Source: Solimonas aquatica (lineage in GTDB: Bacteria; Pseudomonadota; Gammaproteobacteria; Nevskiales; Nevskiaceae). Taken from it: DNA of 64,000 bases. Where the stretch lies: the NCBI RefSeq assembly GCF_900111015.1, contig NZ_FOFS01000003.1, positions 186,001 to 250,000 on the forward strand, in the 5' to 3' direction. The notes below the pieces were generated by a model. It was not told the origin of the DNA, did not search any database, and saw only the letters and a list, made by a program, of their open reading frames with translations. Positions 26,901 through 35,958 of this stretch are shown piece after piece (the stretch's first letter is position 1; each line of letters opens with the position of its first letter). A program made the translations under genes and the position numbers.

Positions 26901-29900
26901 CGAGCTCAAGACCCTGACCGAAGTGTTCAATGCCTACGGCGCGGTGCCGGGCCAGACCGGCCTGGGCTCGGTGAAGAGCCAGATCGGCCACACCAAGTGC
27001 GCGGCCGGTGTCGCCGGCTTCATCAAGGTGGCCAAGGCCCTGCATCACCGCGTGCTGCCGCCCACGCATCATGTGAGCAAGCCCAATCCCGGTTACGAGC
27101 GCGACAGCAGTCCCTTCCAGCTCAACCGCAAGCCGCTGCCCTGGAGCAGCGCGCAGACGCGCGGCGCGGTCAGCGCCTTCGGTTTCGGCGGCACCAATTT
27201 CCACGCCGTGCTCTCGGCCTATGAACCACAGCGCAGCGCGCTGGGCGCCGTGCAGCTGCCGGTGGAGTTGTTCGCGGTGCGCGGCGCCAGCCGTGGCGAA
27301 GCCCTGCAGCAGCTCAGTGTGCTGCGCGACTATCTGGCCAGCAGCGATGCCGCACTGGCGCTGCGCGATCTCGCCGCCACGCTCTGGCGCGGCGGCAGCG
27401 GCGCCGTGCAGCTGGCCTTCGTGGCGGCCAGCCGCGAGCAGCTGCAGCAGCGTCTCGCCGAGGCACTGCAGGACAAGCCGGCCAACGGCCCGGGCAGCGC
27501 CCTGCACTGGCGCGACGCCAAGGCGCCGGCCGGCAAGCTCGCCTTCCTGTATCCGGGCCAGGGCAGCCAGTACCCCGGCATGCTGCAGGACCTGTTCGTG
27601 TATTTCCCGGCGCTGCAGGCGGCCCTGGCCGGTGCACAGGAATACGCGCCGATCATCTGGCCGGCCACCGCCTACGACGAGGCCACGCGCGCCGCCCAGC
27701 AGCAGCGGCTCACCGACACCCGCAACACGCAGCCGGCCCTGGGCATCGTCGGTTATGCCGCCTATCAGTGGCTGACCGGCCTGGGCATCCGTCCCGACAT
27801 GGCCGCCGGTCACAGCTACGGCGAGCTGGTGGCGCTGGCCACGGCCGGTGCGTTCGATGCCGCCACGCTCAGCGCGCTGTCGCGCGCCCGCGCCGAGGCG
27901 ATTCTCGGTGCGCTGGGTGGTGGCGACAACGGCGCGATGGCCGCCGTGCGCCTGGACGCCGCCAGCCTGGGGCCGCTGCTCGCCGGCTTCCCCAATGTGG
28001 TGATGGCCAATCAGAACAGCCCGGTGCAGACCGTGATCTCCGGTCCCACCGCCGATGTCGAAGCCGCCTGCGCCTTCCTCGGTCAGCATGCCGTGGGCTA
28101 CAAGCGCATCGACACCGACTGCGCCTTCCACTCGCCGCTCATGGCGGCGGCCGAGCAGCGCTATGCCGAAACCCTGCGCGCGCAGCCATTCGCGCCGCTG
28201 CAGTATCCGGTGTACTCCAACATCAGCGCCGCGCCGCATGCCGCCGATGACGCGCCGGCGCTGCGCGAGAGCCTGGCGCGGCACATCGTCAGCCCGGTGC
28301 GCTTCGTCGCCGAGATCGAACGCATGTACGCCGATGGCGCACGCGTGTTCGTGGAGCTGGGTCCGCGTCGCGTGCTCACCGGTCTGGTGGCGCGCATCCT
28401 CAAGGACCAGCCGCACAGCGCCCTGGCCCTGGACGGCGAGGAACGCGGTCTGGCCGGCAGCTTCGAGCTGTTGGCGCAGCTGGCCACGCTGCTGCCGGAA
28501 TTCAATGCCGATGCCTTGTTCGAAGGCCGTGCCGCCACGCTGGATCTGAGCCAGCCGCGCAAGCTCGCCGCCACCACCTGGATGGTCAACGGCGGTCGCG
28601 CCTGGCCGCTCAAGGGCAAGCTGCCGGCCAATGCCGCGGCCGTGGTGCTGCAGCCGGTGATTGCGCCCGGCGCGCCGGCGACCGCGCCGACCCTGCTGCC
28701 GGCGCAGGCCGCGCAGGGCGATCAGGCCCTGGTGCATTACCTGTCCAATATGCGCGAGCTGGTGCATGCGCAGCGCGATGTGCTGCTCGGCTACTTCGGT
28801 GCGCCCGCGCCGCGTGCCACGGCGGTGACGCCCAGCTACGCGCCGCCTGCGGTCGCGGCTGCGGCCCTGCCGGCGCCGGTCGCCGCGCCGGCGGCCGCGC
28901 CCAGCGCCGCCTCGCATCGCGAGGTGCTGCTCAGGATCGTCAGCGAGCGCACCGGTTATCCGGTGGAAATGCTCGATCCGGATCTGGATCTGGAAGCCGA
29001 TCTGTCCATCGATTCGATCAAGCGCATGGAAGTGATCGGCGAGCTGGCGCAGGCCCTGTCGCTGCGCAGCGCCATCGGGGCGCAGGCCGACGCCCTGCTC
29101 GAACAGCTCAGCGCCAAGAAGACGCTGCGCGCGATGCTCGCCTGGCTGGATGAGCGCGTGCCGGCCAGCGCAGTGCCGGCCAGCAAGGCGGCAGCGCCGG
29201 CGGCGCCCGGCGCGGTCGATCATCAGGCCGCGCTGCTGGAGATCGTCAGCCACAGCACCGGCTATCCCATCGAAGCCCTGGATCTGGACCTGGATCTGGA
29301 AGCCGATCTGTCCATCGATTCGATCAAGCGCGTGGAAGTGATCGGCGAGCTGGCGCAGCGGCTGTCGCTGCGCGGCCAGCTGGGCACGCAGGCCGATGTG
29401 CTGCTCGAACAGCTCAGCGCGCAGAAGACCTTGCGCGCGATGCTCGGCTGGCTGGCCGAGCGCCTGCCGGCGGCAGCGCCGGCCGCGCGCAGCGCCAGCC
29501 CCGCCGCCGCGGCCAGCACGCCGCCGCTGCGCGAGATCCTGCTGGAGATCATCAGTCAGAGCACCGGCTATCCGCCGGAAGCCCTGGATCTGGACCTGGA
29601 CCTGGAAGCCGATCTCTCCATCGATTCGATCAAGCGTCTGGAAGTGGTCAATCAGCTCGCCACGCGTCTGAATCTGGACGGTGGCGGCAACAAGGATGCG
29701 CTGCTCGACAAGCTCGCCTCGCTCAAGACCCTGCGCGCGCTGCTCGAAGCGCTGGGGGCTGGCAGCGCGCCGGCGCCCGGCGTCGCCGCGCCGGTGGTGA
29801 CGGTGAGCAGCGAGCCGGTGATTCCGCTGGAGCGCTATGTGCTGCGCCGTCAGCAGGTGCCGCCGGCGCAGCCCAGCGAGATCAGCCTCGCGGGCAAGAG

Positions 29901-31290
29901 CTTCCTGATCAGCGATGACCGGCTCGGCGTCGCGCCGCGCGTGGCGGCGCTGCTGGCGGCGCGCGGCGCGCGCGCCAGCATCGTCGACTTCCCCAGCGCC
30001 AGCGCGCTGCCGGCGGATCTGGATCAGGTCGATGGCCTGATTCATCTCTGGAGCCTGAATCCCGCCAGCCGCGTGCGCGAGGTCAAGCGCTTCTTCGCGG
30101 TGGTGCGCGAATCGCTGGTCAACAAGGCGCGGCATCTGCTGGTGGCCTCGGGCCTGGGCGGCGACTTCGGCGAGGGCGGGGCGGTGTCGTCCTACGAACG
30201 CGGCGCGGGTCTGGCAGGCCTGATCAAGTCCGTGGCCAAGGAATTCGGCGAGCTGCGCGCGCACTGGGTGGATGTCGATCCGCGCGAGCCGGCCGAGGTG
30301 CTGGCGCATTACATCGAACAGGAGCTGCTCTCGCGCGATGCGATTGCCGAAGTCGCCTATCAGGCCGGCCGGCGCTATGCGCGTGAAGCGGTGTCGGCGG
30401 AACTGCCCAGCGGTTCGCTCGACGGTCTGCCGCTGACGCCGGACAGCGTGGTGCTGCTCACCGGCGGCGCGCGCGGCATCACCGCGCTGGTGGCGGTGGA
30501 GCTGGCGCGGCGGTATCGCTGCCATGTCGAGCTGGTGGGTCGCTCGGCCTTGCCGGAAGGCGAGGAGGACGCGGCCACGCGCGGCATCGAGGACCCGCGC
30601 AAGCTGCGCCAGGCCCTGCTCGCCGCCGATCCGCGCCGCAAGCCGGCGGAGATCGAGAAGCTGGCGCGGCGCATCGTCGCCGACCGCGAGGTGCGCGCCA
30701 CGCTCTCGCGCGTGAAGGCCGCCGGCAGCAGCCTGCATTACACGCAGCTGGACGTGCGCGAGGCGCGGCCGTTCGCGCAGTTCATCGACGAGGTCTACGC
30801 GCGTCGCGGCCGCATCGACGGCGTGATTCACGGCGCCGGCGTGGTCGAGGACAAGCTGGTGCGCGACAAGACCGTGGACAGCTTCGTGCGCGTGTTCGAC
30901 ACCAAGGTGCGCGGCGCCATGGTGCTGAGCCGGCGCATCCACGACGACGTGAAGTTCGTGGTGTTCTTCTCCAGCGTCGCCTCGGCCTTCGGCAATCGCG
31001 GTCAGGTGGACTACGCCTCGGCCAACGATGTGCTCGACAAGCTCGCGCATGCCTGGCAGCAGCGCATCAAGGGCCGTGTGCTGTCGGTGAACTGGGGCCC
31101 CTGGGCCGACACCGGCATGGTTTCCGAATCGCTGAAGAACGAATACCTGCGCAAGGGCATCGGCCTGATTCCGCAGCAGCAGGGCGTGCAGGCGCTGCTG
31201 CGCGAGCTGGCGCAGGCCAGCGGCGATTCGCAGGTGGTGTTCATGTGCGGCAAGCCGGCCAGCTTCGGCGCACTGCCCATCGCCGCGTAA
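23911..31290 (+). CDS. iterative type I PKS / PUFA-synthase-like protein: NMO-NMO-KS-AT-ACP-ACP-ACP-KR
   Basis: 2459 residues. Domains in order: a degenerate nitronate-monooxygenase (NMO) barrel (about 10-230, with GKGQESGGRQG and WCQGGIALNS); a second NMO barrel (about 305-600, AQGPMTRV, GRECGGHVGPR) like PfaD enoyl reductases; KS (about 663-1110, catalytic C852, H987, H1027); AT (about 1205-1520, GHSYGEL with S1302); three ACPs with DLSIDSIKR (S1702, S1804, S1906, exactly 102 residues apart); and KR (about 2170-2440, TGGARGI and YASAN). It has no DH or thioesterase. KS-AT-ACPn-KR is the PfaA layout. The ATG at 23911 lacks a strong ribosome site; a TTG at 23899 is possible. Its partner starts 6 bp downstream. 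Product: probably a long acyl chain. Confidence 0.92.
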   Translation: MGISNSEQVSPTLAATRLFGGLDPGLLALTPFEHPDLPLARALRRHRLPVVIDLGRVPEAQSALLGALARERGAAAFGLRIPEGVSLAALTPPAGVAFLLIAEAPDTLPAAWRALPLIAQVCSLEEAERAVAQGVAGLVGKGQESGGRQGAESSFVLLQRLLERFGKQLPVWCQGGIALNSAVAAMAGGATGVVLDAALAALPEATLPAEIKTQLLSMDGSEARVIAGLQVYARGQREAAQLEALDADQLRAAQARGELWAIGQDAALARLVLAECANLEALINTLRLRIPGQLRQAQSLRVLDAGNAWARSHGTQCAVAQGPMTRVTDTAEFAEAVAVGGGLPFLALSLMKADACRKLMEDTRARVGERPWGVGVLGFAAPEILDPQLALVKELKPSVLLLAGGRPSQARPFIEAGIPTYLHVPSPGLLDIFLKDGATHFVFEGRECGGHVGPRYSFVLWEQALAQLMQHSAPQQLHVLFAGGIHDERSAAMVAALAAPLAARGARIGVLAGTAYITTEEAVRCGAVLEGFQRKALAGAHTDIVETAPGHAIRCLHSGFMDLFAREKARLKDAGVDPREAAKLLEALTVGRLRIATKGVDYVDGRLAPVAEAVQEAEGMYMIGQIIALKREVIAVAELHRRLSAGASAYLDALDLPAPPAPQAEPIAVVGMACLYPGSPDLESFWANILEGRDLVREVPAERWNLAQYYGGADAPADKSVSKWGGFIDDTPFDPLQYGIPPASLAAIEPVQLLSLEITRQALKDAGYEGRWFDREKTSVIFGAEAGMDLGNQYNFRNLYGQYCGELPPALAQALPSLTEDSFPGMLVNVIAGRIANRLGLGGVNYTVTSACASSLTAIELAAKELRGGSSDMVLAGGADFHNGISDFLMFSSVGALSARGRCRSFDHEADGICLGEGVGVVVLKRLADAERDGDRIYALLDGIAGSSDGKGLGLTAPRKEGQKRALERTYWQAGALPAEIGLVEAHGTGTVVGDRTELKTLTEVFNAYGAVPGQTGLGSVKSQIGHTKCAAGVAGFIKVAKALHHRVLPPTHHVSKPNPGYERDSSPFQLNRKPLPWSSAQTRGAVSAFGFGGTNFHAVLSAYEPQRSALGAVQLPVELFAVRGASRGEALQQLSVLRDYLASSDAALALRDLAATLWRGGSGAVQLAFVAASREQLQQRLAEALQDKPANGPGSALHWRDAKAPAGKLAFLYPGQGSQYPGMLQDLFVYFPALQAALAGAQEYAPIIWPATAYDEATRAAQQQRLTDTRNTQPALGIVGYAAYQWLTGLGIRPDMAAGHSYGELVALATAGAFDAATLSALSRARAEAILGALGGGDNGAMAAVRLDAASLGPLLAGFPNVVMANQNSPVQTVISGPTADVEAACAFLGQHAVGYKRIDTDCAFHSPLMAAAEQRYAETLRAQPFAPLQYPVYSNISAAPHAADDAPALRESLARHIVSPVRFVAEIERMYADGARVFVELGPRRVLTGLVARILKDQPHSALALDGEERGLAGSFELLAQLATLLPEFNADALFEGRAATLDLSQPRKLAATTWMVNGGRAWPLKGKLPANAAAVVLQPVIAPGAPATAPTLLPAQAAQGDQALVHYLSNMRELVHAQRDVLLGYFGAPAPRATAVTPSYAPPAVAAAALPAPVAAPAAAPSAASHREVLLRIVSERTGYPVEMLDPDLDLEADLSIDSIKRMEVIGELAQALSLRSAIGAQADALLEQLSAKKTLRAMLAWLDERVPASAVPASKAAAPAAPGAVDHQAALLEIVSHSTGYPIEALDLDLDLEADLSIDSIKRVEVIGELAQRLSLRGQLGTQADVLLEQLSAQKTLRAMLGWLAERLPAAAPAARSASPAAAASTPPLREILLEIISQSTGYPPEALDLDLDLEADLSIDSIKRLEVVNQLATRLNLDGGGNKDALLDKLASLKTLRALLEALGAGSAPAPGVAAPVVTVSSEPVIPLERYVLRRQQVPPAQPSEISLAGKSFLISDDRLGVAPRVAALLAARGARASIVDFPSASALPADLDQVDGLIHLWSLNPASRVREVKRFFAVVRESLVNKARHLLVASGLGGDFGEGGAVSSYERGAGLAGLIKSVAKEFGELRAHWVDVDPREPAEVLAHYIEQELLSRDAIAEVAYQAGRRYAREAVSAELPSGSLDGLPLTPDSVVLLTGGARGITALVAVELARRYRCHVELVGRSALPEGEEDAATRGIEDPRKLRQALLAADPRRKPAEIEKLARRIVADREVRATLSRVKAAGSSLHYTQLDVREARPFAQFIDEVYARRGRIDGVIHGAGVVEDKLVRDKTVDSFVRVFDTKVRGAMVLSRRIHDDVKFVVFFSSVASAFGNRGQVDYASANDVLDKLAHAWQQRIKGRVLSVNWGPWADTGMVSESLKNEYLRKGIGLIPQQQGVQALLRELAQASGDSQVVFMCGKPASFGALPIAA

Positions 31291-31296
31291 ACGTCC

Positions 31297-34200
31297 ATGC
31301 GCATCGCCATCATCGGTCTGGCTTGTCTGTTCCCGGGCGCCGCGAATCTGCGGCGCTTCTGGCAGAACATCGTCGAAGGCGTGGACGCCATCGGCGAGGT
31401 GCCGGCCGAGCGCATCGATCCCAGCTATTTCGATCCCGCCTCCAGCGCCATCGACCGCTTCTACTGCAAGCGCGGCGGCTTCGTGGATCGCGATGCGCTG
31501 TTCGATCCCCTGGCCTTCGGCATCATGCCCAAGGCCACCGAGGCCGCCGAGCCCGATCAGCTGCTGATGCTGAAGATCGGCCAGCAGGCCCTGCAGGACG
31601 CCGGCTATGCCGAGCGGCCGTTTCCGCGCGGGCGCACCGGCGTGATCATCGGCCGCGGCAATTATGTGAGCGCCGGCGTGCTGCGCCTGGAGCAGCATGT
31701 GCGCCTGCTGCCGCAGCTGATGCAGACCCTGCGCGATCTGTTTCCGGAACTCGGCGAGCGCGAACTCGACAGCGTGCGCGAGCGTCTTCAACAACAGCTG
31801 TCCTATTACGGCCCCGATGTCGCGGCCGGGCTGATTCCCAATCTGCTCGCCTCGCGCCTGGCCAACCGTCTGGATCTGCACGGCCCGGCCTACACCCTGG
31901 ACGCCGCCTGCGCCAGCTCGCTGATCGCGGTGGAGCAGGGCTGCGCGGCGCTGATGCGCCGCGAAACCGATCTGATGCTGGTCGGCGGCGCGCATCTGTC
32001 GCATGACCTGACGTTCTGGGCCACCTTCTGCCAGCTCGGTGCGCTGTCGCGACGCGGCCGCATCGCGCCGCTGTCCGCCGATGCCGATGGCATTCTCGCC
32101 GGCGAAGGCGTGGGCATGGCGGTGCTCAAGCGTCTGGACGATGCGCTGGCCGACGGGGATCGCGTCTACGCGGTGATCGACGGCGCGGCCTCGTCCAGCG
32201 ACGGTCGCGGCGCGAGTCTGGTGGCGCCTTCGGCCGAGGGTCAGCGCATCGCCCTGGAGAAAGCCTGGTCGCGGCTGCCCTTCCGTCGCAACGAGATCGG
32301 CCTGCTGGAAGCGCATGGCACCGGCACGCCCACCGGTGATGGCGTGGAGCTCAAGACCGTGGCCGAGTTCTTCGGCCCGCATGAGGGCGAGGGCGAAAGG
32401 CCGGTGATCGGTTCGGTGAAGTCCATGATCGGTCATGCGATGCCGGCCTCCGGCATGGCCAGCCTGATCAAGGCCGCGCTGTCCATCTACCACGGCCGGC
32501 TGCCGCCGACCCTGCATTGCGAAAACCCGCATCCGCAGCTGGCGCAGACGCGCTTTCGCGTGATCGGCAGGACGGAAGACTGGGCGCAGCCGCGCGAGCA
32601 GCGCATCGCAGCGGTGAATGCGTTCGGCTTCGGCGGCATCAATGCGCATCTGGTCTTGCGCGGCCTGCCGGAGAAGCGGCGCGCCGCGCCGGCGCTGCCG
32701 CCGGTGCTGATGCTCAGCGCCGACACGCCCGAGCAGCTGCTCGCGCGCTTCGATCGCGGCGAGCGCGATCTGCGCGCCGGCAGCGCGCCCTGCCGCCTGC
32801 TGGTGATCGAGCCCAATGAGAAAAAACTGGCGATGGCGCGCAAGGCCATCGTCGCCGGCAAGCCCTGGCCGGGCCGGCAGCAGATCTGGTTCACGCCGCG
32901 CGGCCTGCTGCGCGAGGGCGGCAAGCTGGCCTTCGTGTTTCCCGGTGTGGACTCCAGCTTCGCGCCGCGCGGTGATGGCCTGGCCGAATACTTCGGCCGT
33001 CCGCTGCCCGCGCATTGCGAAACCCTGGACCCTGCGCAGTCGCTGATGAAGGTGGTGCTGGGCCTGCTCGGCTTCAACCGCTATCTGTTCGACTGCCTGC
33101 GTGAGCTGGGCATCCAGCCGCAGGCGTTTGCCGGCCACAGCATCGGCGAATGGAGCGCGATGCTGTGCAGCGGCATGATGGATCAGGCGCTGTCCGACCG
33201 CACCAATGCGGGCCTGGATCTCGACGCCATGCATTTCCCCGATGTGCGCTTCCTGGCTGCGGCCTGCGATCTGCCGCGCCTGCAGGCGGCCATCGACGGC
33301 CTGCCGCAGATCGCCGTCTCGCACGACAACTGCCCGCATCAGGTGATCGCCTGCGGCGTGCAGGCTTCGGTGGAGATTGCTGCGGCGCGTCTGCGCGAGC
33401 AGGCGGTGATGACGCAGACCCTGCCCATCGTCTCGGGTTTCCATTCGCCGCTGTTTGCCGGGCACATGGACTGGTATCGCGAGTTCTTCGGCCGCGCCGA
33501 GCTGCTGGAGCCGGCGGTGCCGGTGTGGTCGGCGACCATCGCCGCGCCGTTCCCGGCCGAGCAGGACGCCAAGCGCGCACTGGCGCTGGCGCATCTGCTG
33601 GAGCCGGTGCGGTTCCGCGAGCTGGTCGAAAATCTCTACGCCGATGGCGTGCGCGTGTTCGTGCAGCTGGGCACCGGCTCGCTGCCGGGCTTCATCGACG
33701 ACAGCCTGAGCGGCCGCCCGCATCTGGCCATCGGCGCCAATCATGAATCGCGCTCGGGCCTGGCGCAGCTGCAGCAGCTGTGCGCGGCGCTGTGGGTGGA
33801 AGGCGCGCAGCTGGATCTGCGCCTGCTCGAAAGCGGCGCCGGCGAAGCGCTTGAAGAAACCGAGCTGCCGCTCACGCCCAGCACGCGGCGTCTGCAGCTG
33901 GGCGTCGGTCTGCTGCGCGTGAATGAACCGCTGAAGCTGCCGGCGTCTGTGCCTGCCGCCGCCAGCGCGCCGACGCCGGCCGCCAATGATCCGCTCGGGC
34001 AGCTGGTGCAGCAGACCCTGGCCGACATCGAAGCCGCGGGCCGCGAGGTGCTGGCCGCCTGGCAGGCGCATCGCAGCGGGCGTGCGCCGCAGAACACGCC
34101 CGTGCGCGCTGCGACACCGCGACGCCTGAGCCAGCGCGTGCAGCGCCTGCTGGATCTGGATCGCAGCATTCCCTATGTGCGCGATCACGAGCTGTATCCG

Positions 34201-35646
34201 CAGCGTGAACACTGGCCCATCGTCGCCGACCGCCATCCGGTGGTGCCGATGACCATGGAAGCGATGCTGGTGCGCGAGGCCGTGGAGGAAGCGCTGCCGG
34301 GGCTCAAGGTGACCGAGCTCAGTCACATCCAGGCCTACAACTGGCTGGCGGTGGCGCAGCCGCTGACGGTGCAGATCAGCCTGGAATCGCTCAGCGAGGA
34401 TTGCGTCGAAACCGAGATCCTCGGCTACTTCAAGGCGCGCGTGCATGTCGCCGCCGACTATCCGCCTGCGCAGCTGCCGGCGGCGCCGGCGCTCACGCAG
34501 CCGCGCGCCACGGCGGTGGCGGCGGAGAATCTCTACCGCGAGCGCTGGATGTTTCACGGTCCGGCGTATCAGGGCGTGCAGGCTTTCGAGGCCATCGGCG
34601 ACAACGGCATCGATGGTGTGCTGCGCGTGCCGGAAGGCAAGGGCGCGCTGCTCGACAACATGGGCCAGCTCGCCGGCTACTGGGTGATGGAACAGCCCAG
34701 CGACTGTCTGGCCATGCCCATCGGCGTGGACCGCATCCGTTTCTTCGCCGAAGACCCGGCGCCGGGCGAGACCCTGCGCGCGCAGGTGCGCATCGCCCAG
34801 CTCGACGCGCTCAACTGCGTCAGCGATCACCGTCTGTACGACGCACAGGGCCGCCTGCGCATCGCCATCGACGGCTGGCGCACGCGCCGCTACCAGATGG
34901 ACAAGGCCTTCTGGGTGGCCAGCCGCCTGCTCAATGAACTGGAAGCCGGCCAGCGCGTGCCGCCGGACGTGATGCTGTTCGAGGATCGCTACGACACTGC
35001 GATCCTGCGCGACTACATCAGCCGCCGTTATCTCACCGCCGCCGAGCGCGAGGTCTACGACGCGCTCTCGCCCAAGCGCCGCCGGCAGTGGCTGGCCGGG
35101 CGTGTCGCCGCCAAGGACGCGGTGCGTGCCTATCTGCGCGAGCAGCGCGGGCAGGCCGGCGTGTTCCCGCAGGAGATGCGCATCGAGAACGATGCCAATG
35201 GCGCACCGCGCATCGTGCCGAACGTGACGGACAGCGTGCCGGACGACCTGCAGCTGTCGCTGACGCATAAAGATGGCCTGGCGGCGGCGATTGTCGGCGT
35301 GCAGGCCGTGGGCATCGACCTGGAACGCGTGGAAGCCCGCGACGAGCACTTCCTGGACTTCGTGTTTTCCGCGCCCGAGCGCGCGCTGCTGGAGAACGGC
35401 GAGGACCCGGCGCTGGCGCAGACGCGCGGCTGGGTGGCCAAGGAAGTGGCGGCCAAGCTCGCCGGCACCGGCCTGGGCGGGCGTTTGCGCGATTTCGTGA
35501 TCGAGGCGCGCGACGGCAGCTGTCTCTGCGTCAACGGCCACTGGGTGGTGACGCATCCGCTGCGCGAGTACGTGATCGGCTGGAGCCTGGGCCCGCGCAT
35601 CGGCGGCCAGCCTGCGCTGCTGTCCGTCGCCGGCACCAGACATTGA
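31297..35646 (+). CDS. second synthase: KS-AT-DH-phosphopantetheinyl transferase
   Basis: 1449 residues. KS (1-450) keeps the full triad: C205 in DAACASS, H340 in EAHGTGT, H380 in IGHAMPASG; it is therefore a working-type KS and not a chain-length-factor. AT (about 545-830) has S615 in GHSIGEW, with an unusual entry motif FPGVDSSF. A double-hotdog DH lies at about 955-1200, with H964 (RDHELYP), PVVPMT and D1120 (DNMGQ, the DxxxQ pattern). A 4'-phosphopantetheinyl transferase follows at about 1225-1440, with GIDLE and WVAKEVAAK. It can supply dehydration and activate all ACPs of the cluster, including the three in PKS 1. It has no ACP, so it must act on ACPs in trans. Confidence 0.9.
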   Translation: MRIAIIGLACLFPGAANLRRFWQNIVEGVDAIGEVPAERIDPSYFDPASSAIDRFYCKRGGFVDRDALFDPLAFGIMPKATEAAEPDQLLMLKIGQQALQDAGYAERPFPRGRTGVIIGRGNYVSAGVLRLEQHVRLLPQLMQTLRDLFPELGERELDSVRERLQQQLSYYGPDVAAGLIPNLLASRLANRLDLHGPAYTLDAACASSLIAVEQGCAALMRRETDLMLVGGAHLSHDLTFWATFCQLGALSRRGRIAPLSADADGILAGEGVGMAVLKRLDDALADGDRVYAVIDGAASSSDGRGASLVAPSAEGQRIALEKAWSRLPFRRNEIGLLEAHGTGTPTGDGVELKTVAEFFGPHEGEGERPVIGSVKSMIGHAMPASGMASLIKAALSIYHGRLPPTLHCENPHPQLAQTRFRVIGRTEDWAQPREQRIAAVNAFGFGGINAHLVLRGLPEKRRAAPALPPVLMLSADTPEQLLARFDRGERDLRAGSAPCRLLVIEPNEKKLAMARKAIVAGKPWPGRQQIWFTPRGLLREGGKLAFVFPGVDSSFAPRGDGLAEYFGRPLPAHCETLDPAQSLMKVVLGLLGFNRYLFDCLRELGIQPQAFAGHSIGEWSAMLCSGMMDQALSDRTNAGLDLDAMHFPDVRFLAAACDLPRLQAAIDGLPQIAVSHDNCPHQVIACGVQASVEIAAARLREQAVMTQTLPIVSGFHSPLFAGHMDWYREFFGRAELLEPAVPVWSATIAAPFPAEQDAKRALALAHLLEPVRFRELVENLYADGVRVFVQLGTGSLPGFIDDSLSGRPHLAIGANHESRSGLAQLQQLCAALWVEGAQLDLRLLESGAGEALEETELPLTPSTRRLQLGVGLLRVNEPLKLPASVPAAASAPTPAANDPLGQLVQQTLADIEAAGREVLAAWQAHRSGRAPQNTPVRAATPRRLSQRVQRLLDLDRSIPYVRDHELYPQREHWPIVADRHPVVPMTMEAMLVREAVEEALPGLKVTELSHIQAYNWLAVAQPLTVQISLESLSEDCVETEILGYFKARVHVAADYPPAQLPAAPALTQPRATAVAAENLYRERWMFHGPAYQGVQAFEAIGDNGIDGVLRVPEGKGALLDNMGQLAGYWVMEQPSDCLAMPIGVDRIRFFAEDPAPGETLRAQVRIAQLDALNCVSDHRLYDAQGRLRIAIDGWRTRRYQMDKAFWVASRLLNELEAGQRVPPDVMLFEDRYDTAILRDYISRRYLTAAEREVYDALSPKRRRQWLAGRVAAKDAVRAYLREQRGQAGVFPQEMRIENDANGAPRIVPNVTDSVPDDLQLSLTHKDGLAAAIVGVQAVGIDLERVEARDEHFLDFVFSAPERALLENGEDPALAQTRGWVAKEVAAKLAGTGLGGRLRDFVIEARDGSCLCVNGHWVVTHPLREYVIGWSLGPRIGGQPALLSVAGTRH

Positions 35647-35663
35647 TTGGGAGATTGAAGAGC

Positions 35664-35939
35664 GTGAACGCGCAGCACGAGGTATTGAACACGGTGATTG
35701 CCACCATCCGCAGCACGATCAACGAAGACTGGATCCAGCACTTCGACATCGATGCGGACACCCGTTTCAACGACGATCTGGAACTGGAGAGCATCGAGTT
35801 CGTGAAGATCGCCGAAGCCCTGCAACGCCATTATGGCGAGATCGACATCATCGGCTGGTTGTCCGGCAAGGACATCCACGAGCTGATCGGTCTGAGTGTC
35901 GGCCAGCTGGCCGAGCACATCATCACCGCCGGGCGCTGA
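35664..35939 (+). CDS. free-standing acyl carrier protein
   Basis: 91 residues from a GTG at 35664 (GGGAG 10 bases upstream; a TTG at 35643 also keeps the frame). The ACP fold shows as IRSTINEDWIQHFDIDADTRF and the attachment motif DDLELESIEFVKIAEAL. The Ser lies in LESIEF in place of the more usual DSL, a form seen in ACPs that work with stand-alone acyl- or glycosyl-transferases. It lies between PKS 2 and the glycosyltransferase, and may carry the finished chain or a starter. The PPTase domain upstream should modify it. Confidence 0.85.
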   Translation: MNAQHEVLNTVIATIRSTINEDWIQHFDIDADTRFNDDLELESIEFVKIAEALQRHYGEIDIIGWLSGKDIHELIGLSVGQLAEHIITAGR

Positions 35940-35958
35940 GGAACGCAGGGACATCAAG

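Noticed and set aside
31297-32650. KS 2 as a chain-length factor as in PUFA synthases
   Set aside because: The Cys and both His residues are present (C205, H340, H380), so sequence supports an active condensing domain.
22522-35643. A 13-kb open frame on the minus strand opposite the whole synthase region
   Set aside because: It is an antisense shadow caused by strong GC codon bias; its translation is low-complexity His/Gln/Arg/Ala-rich with no domains, while the plus strand has clear catalytic motifs.
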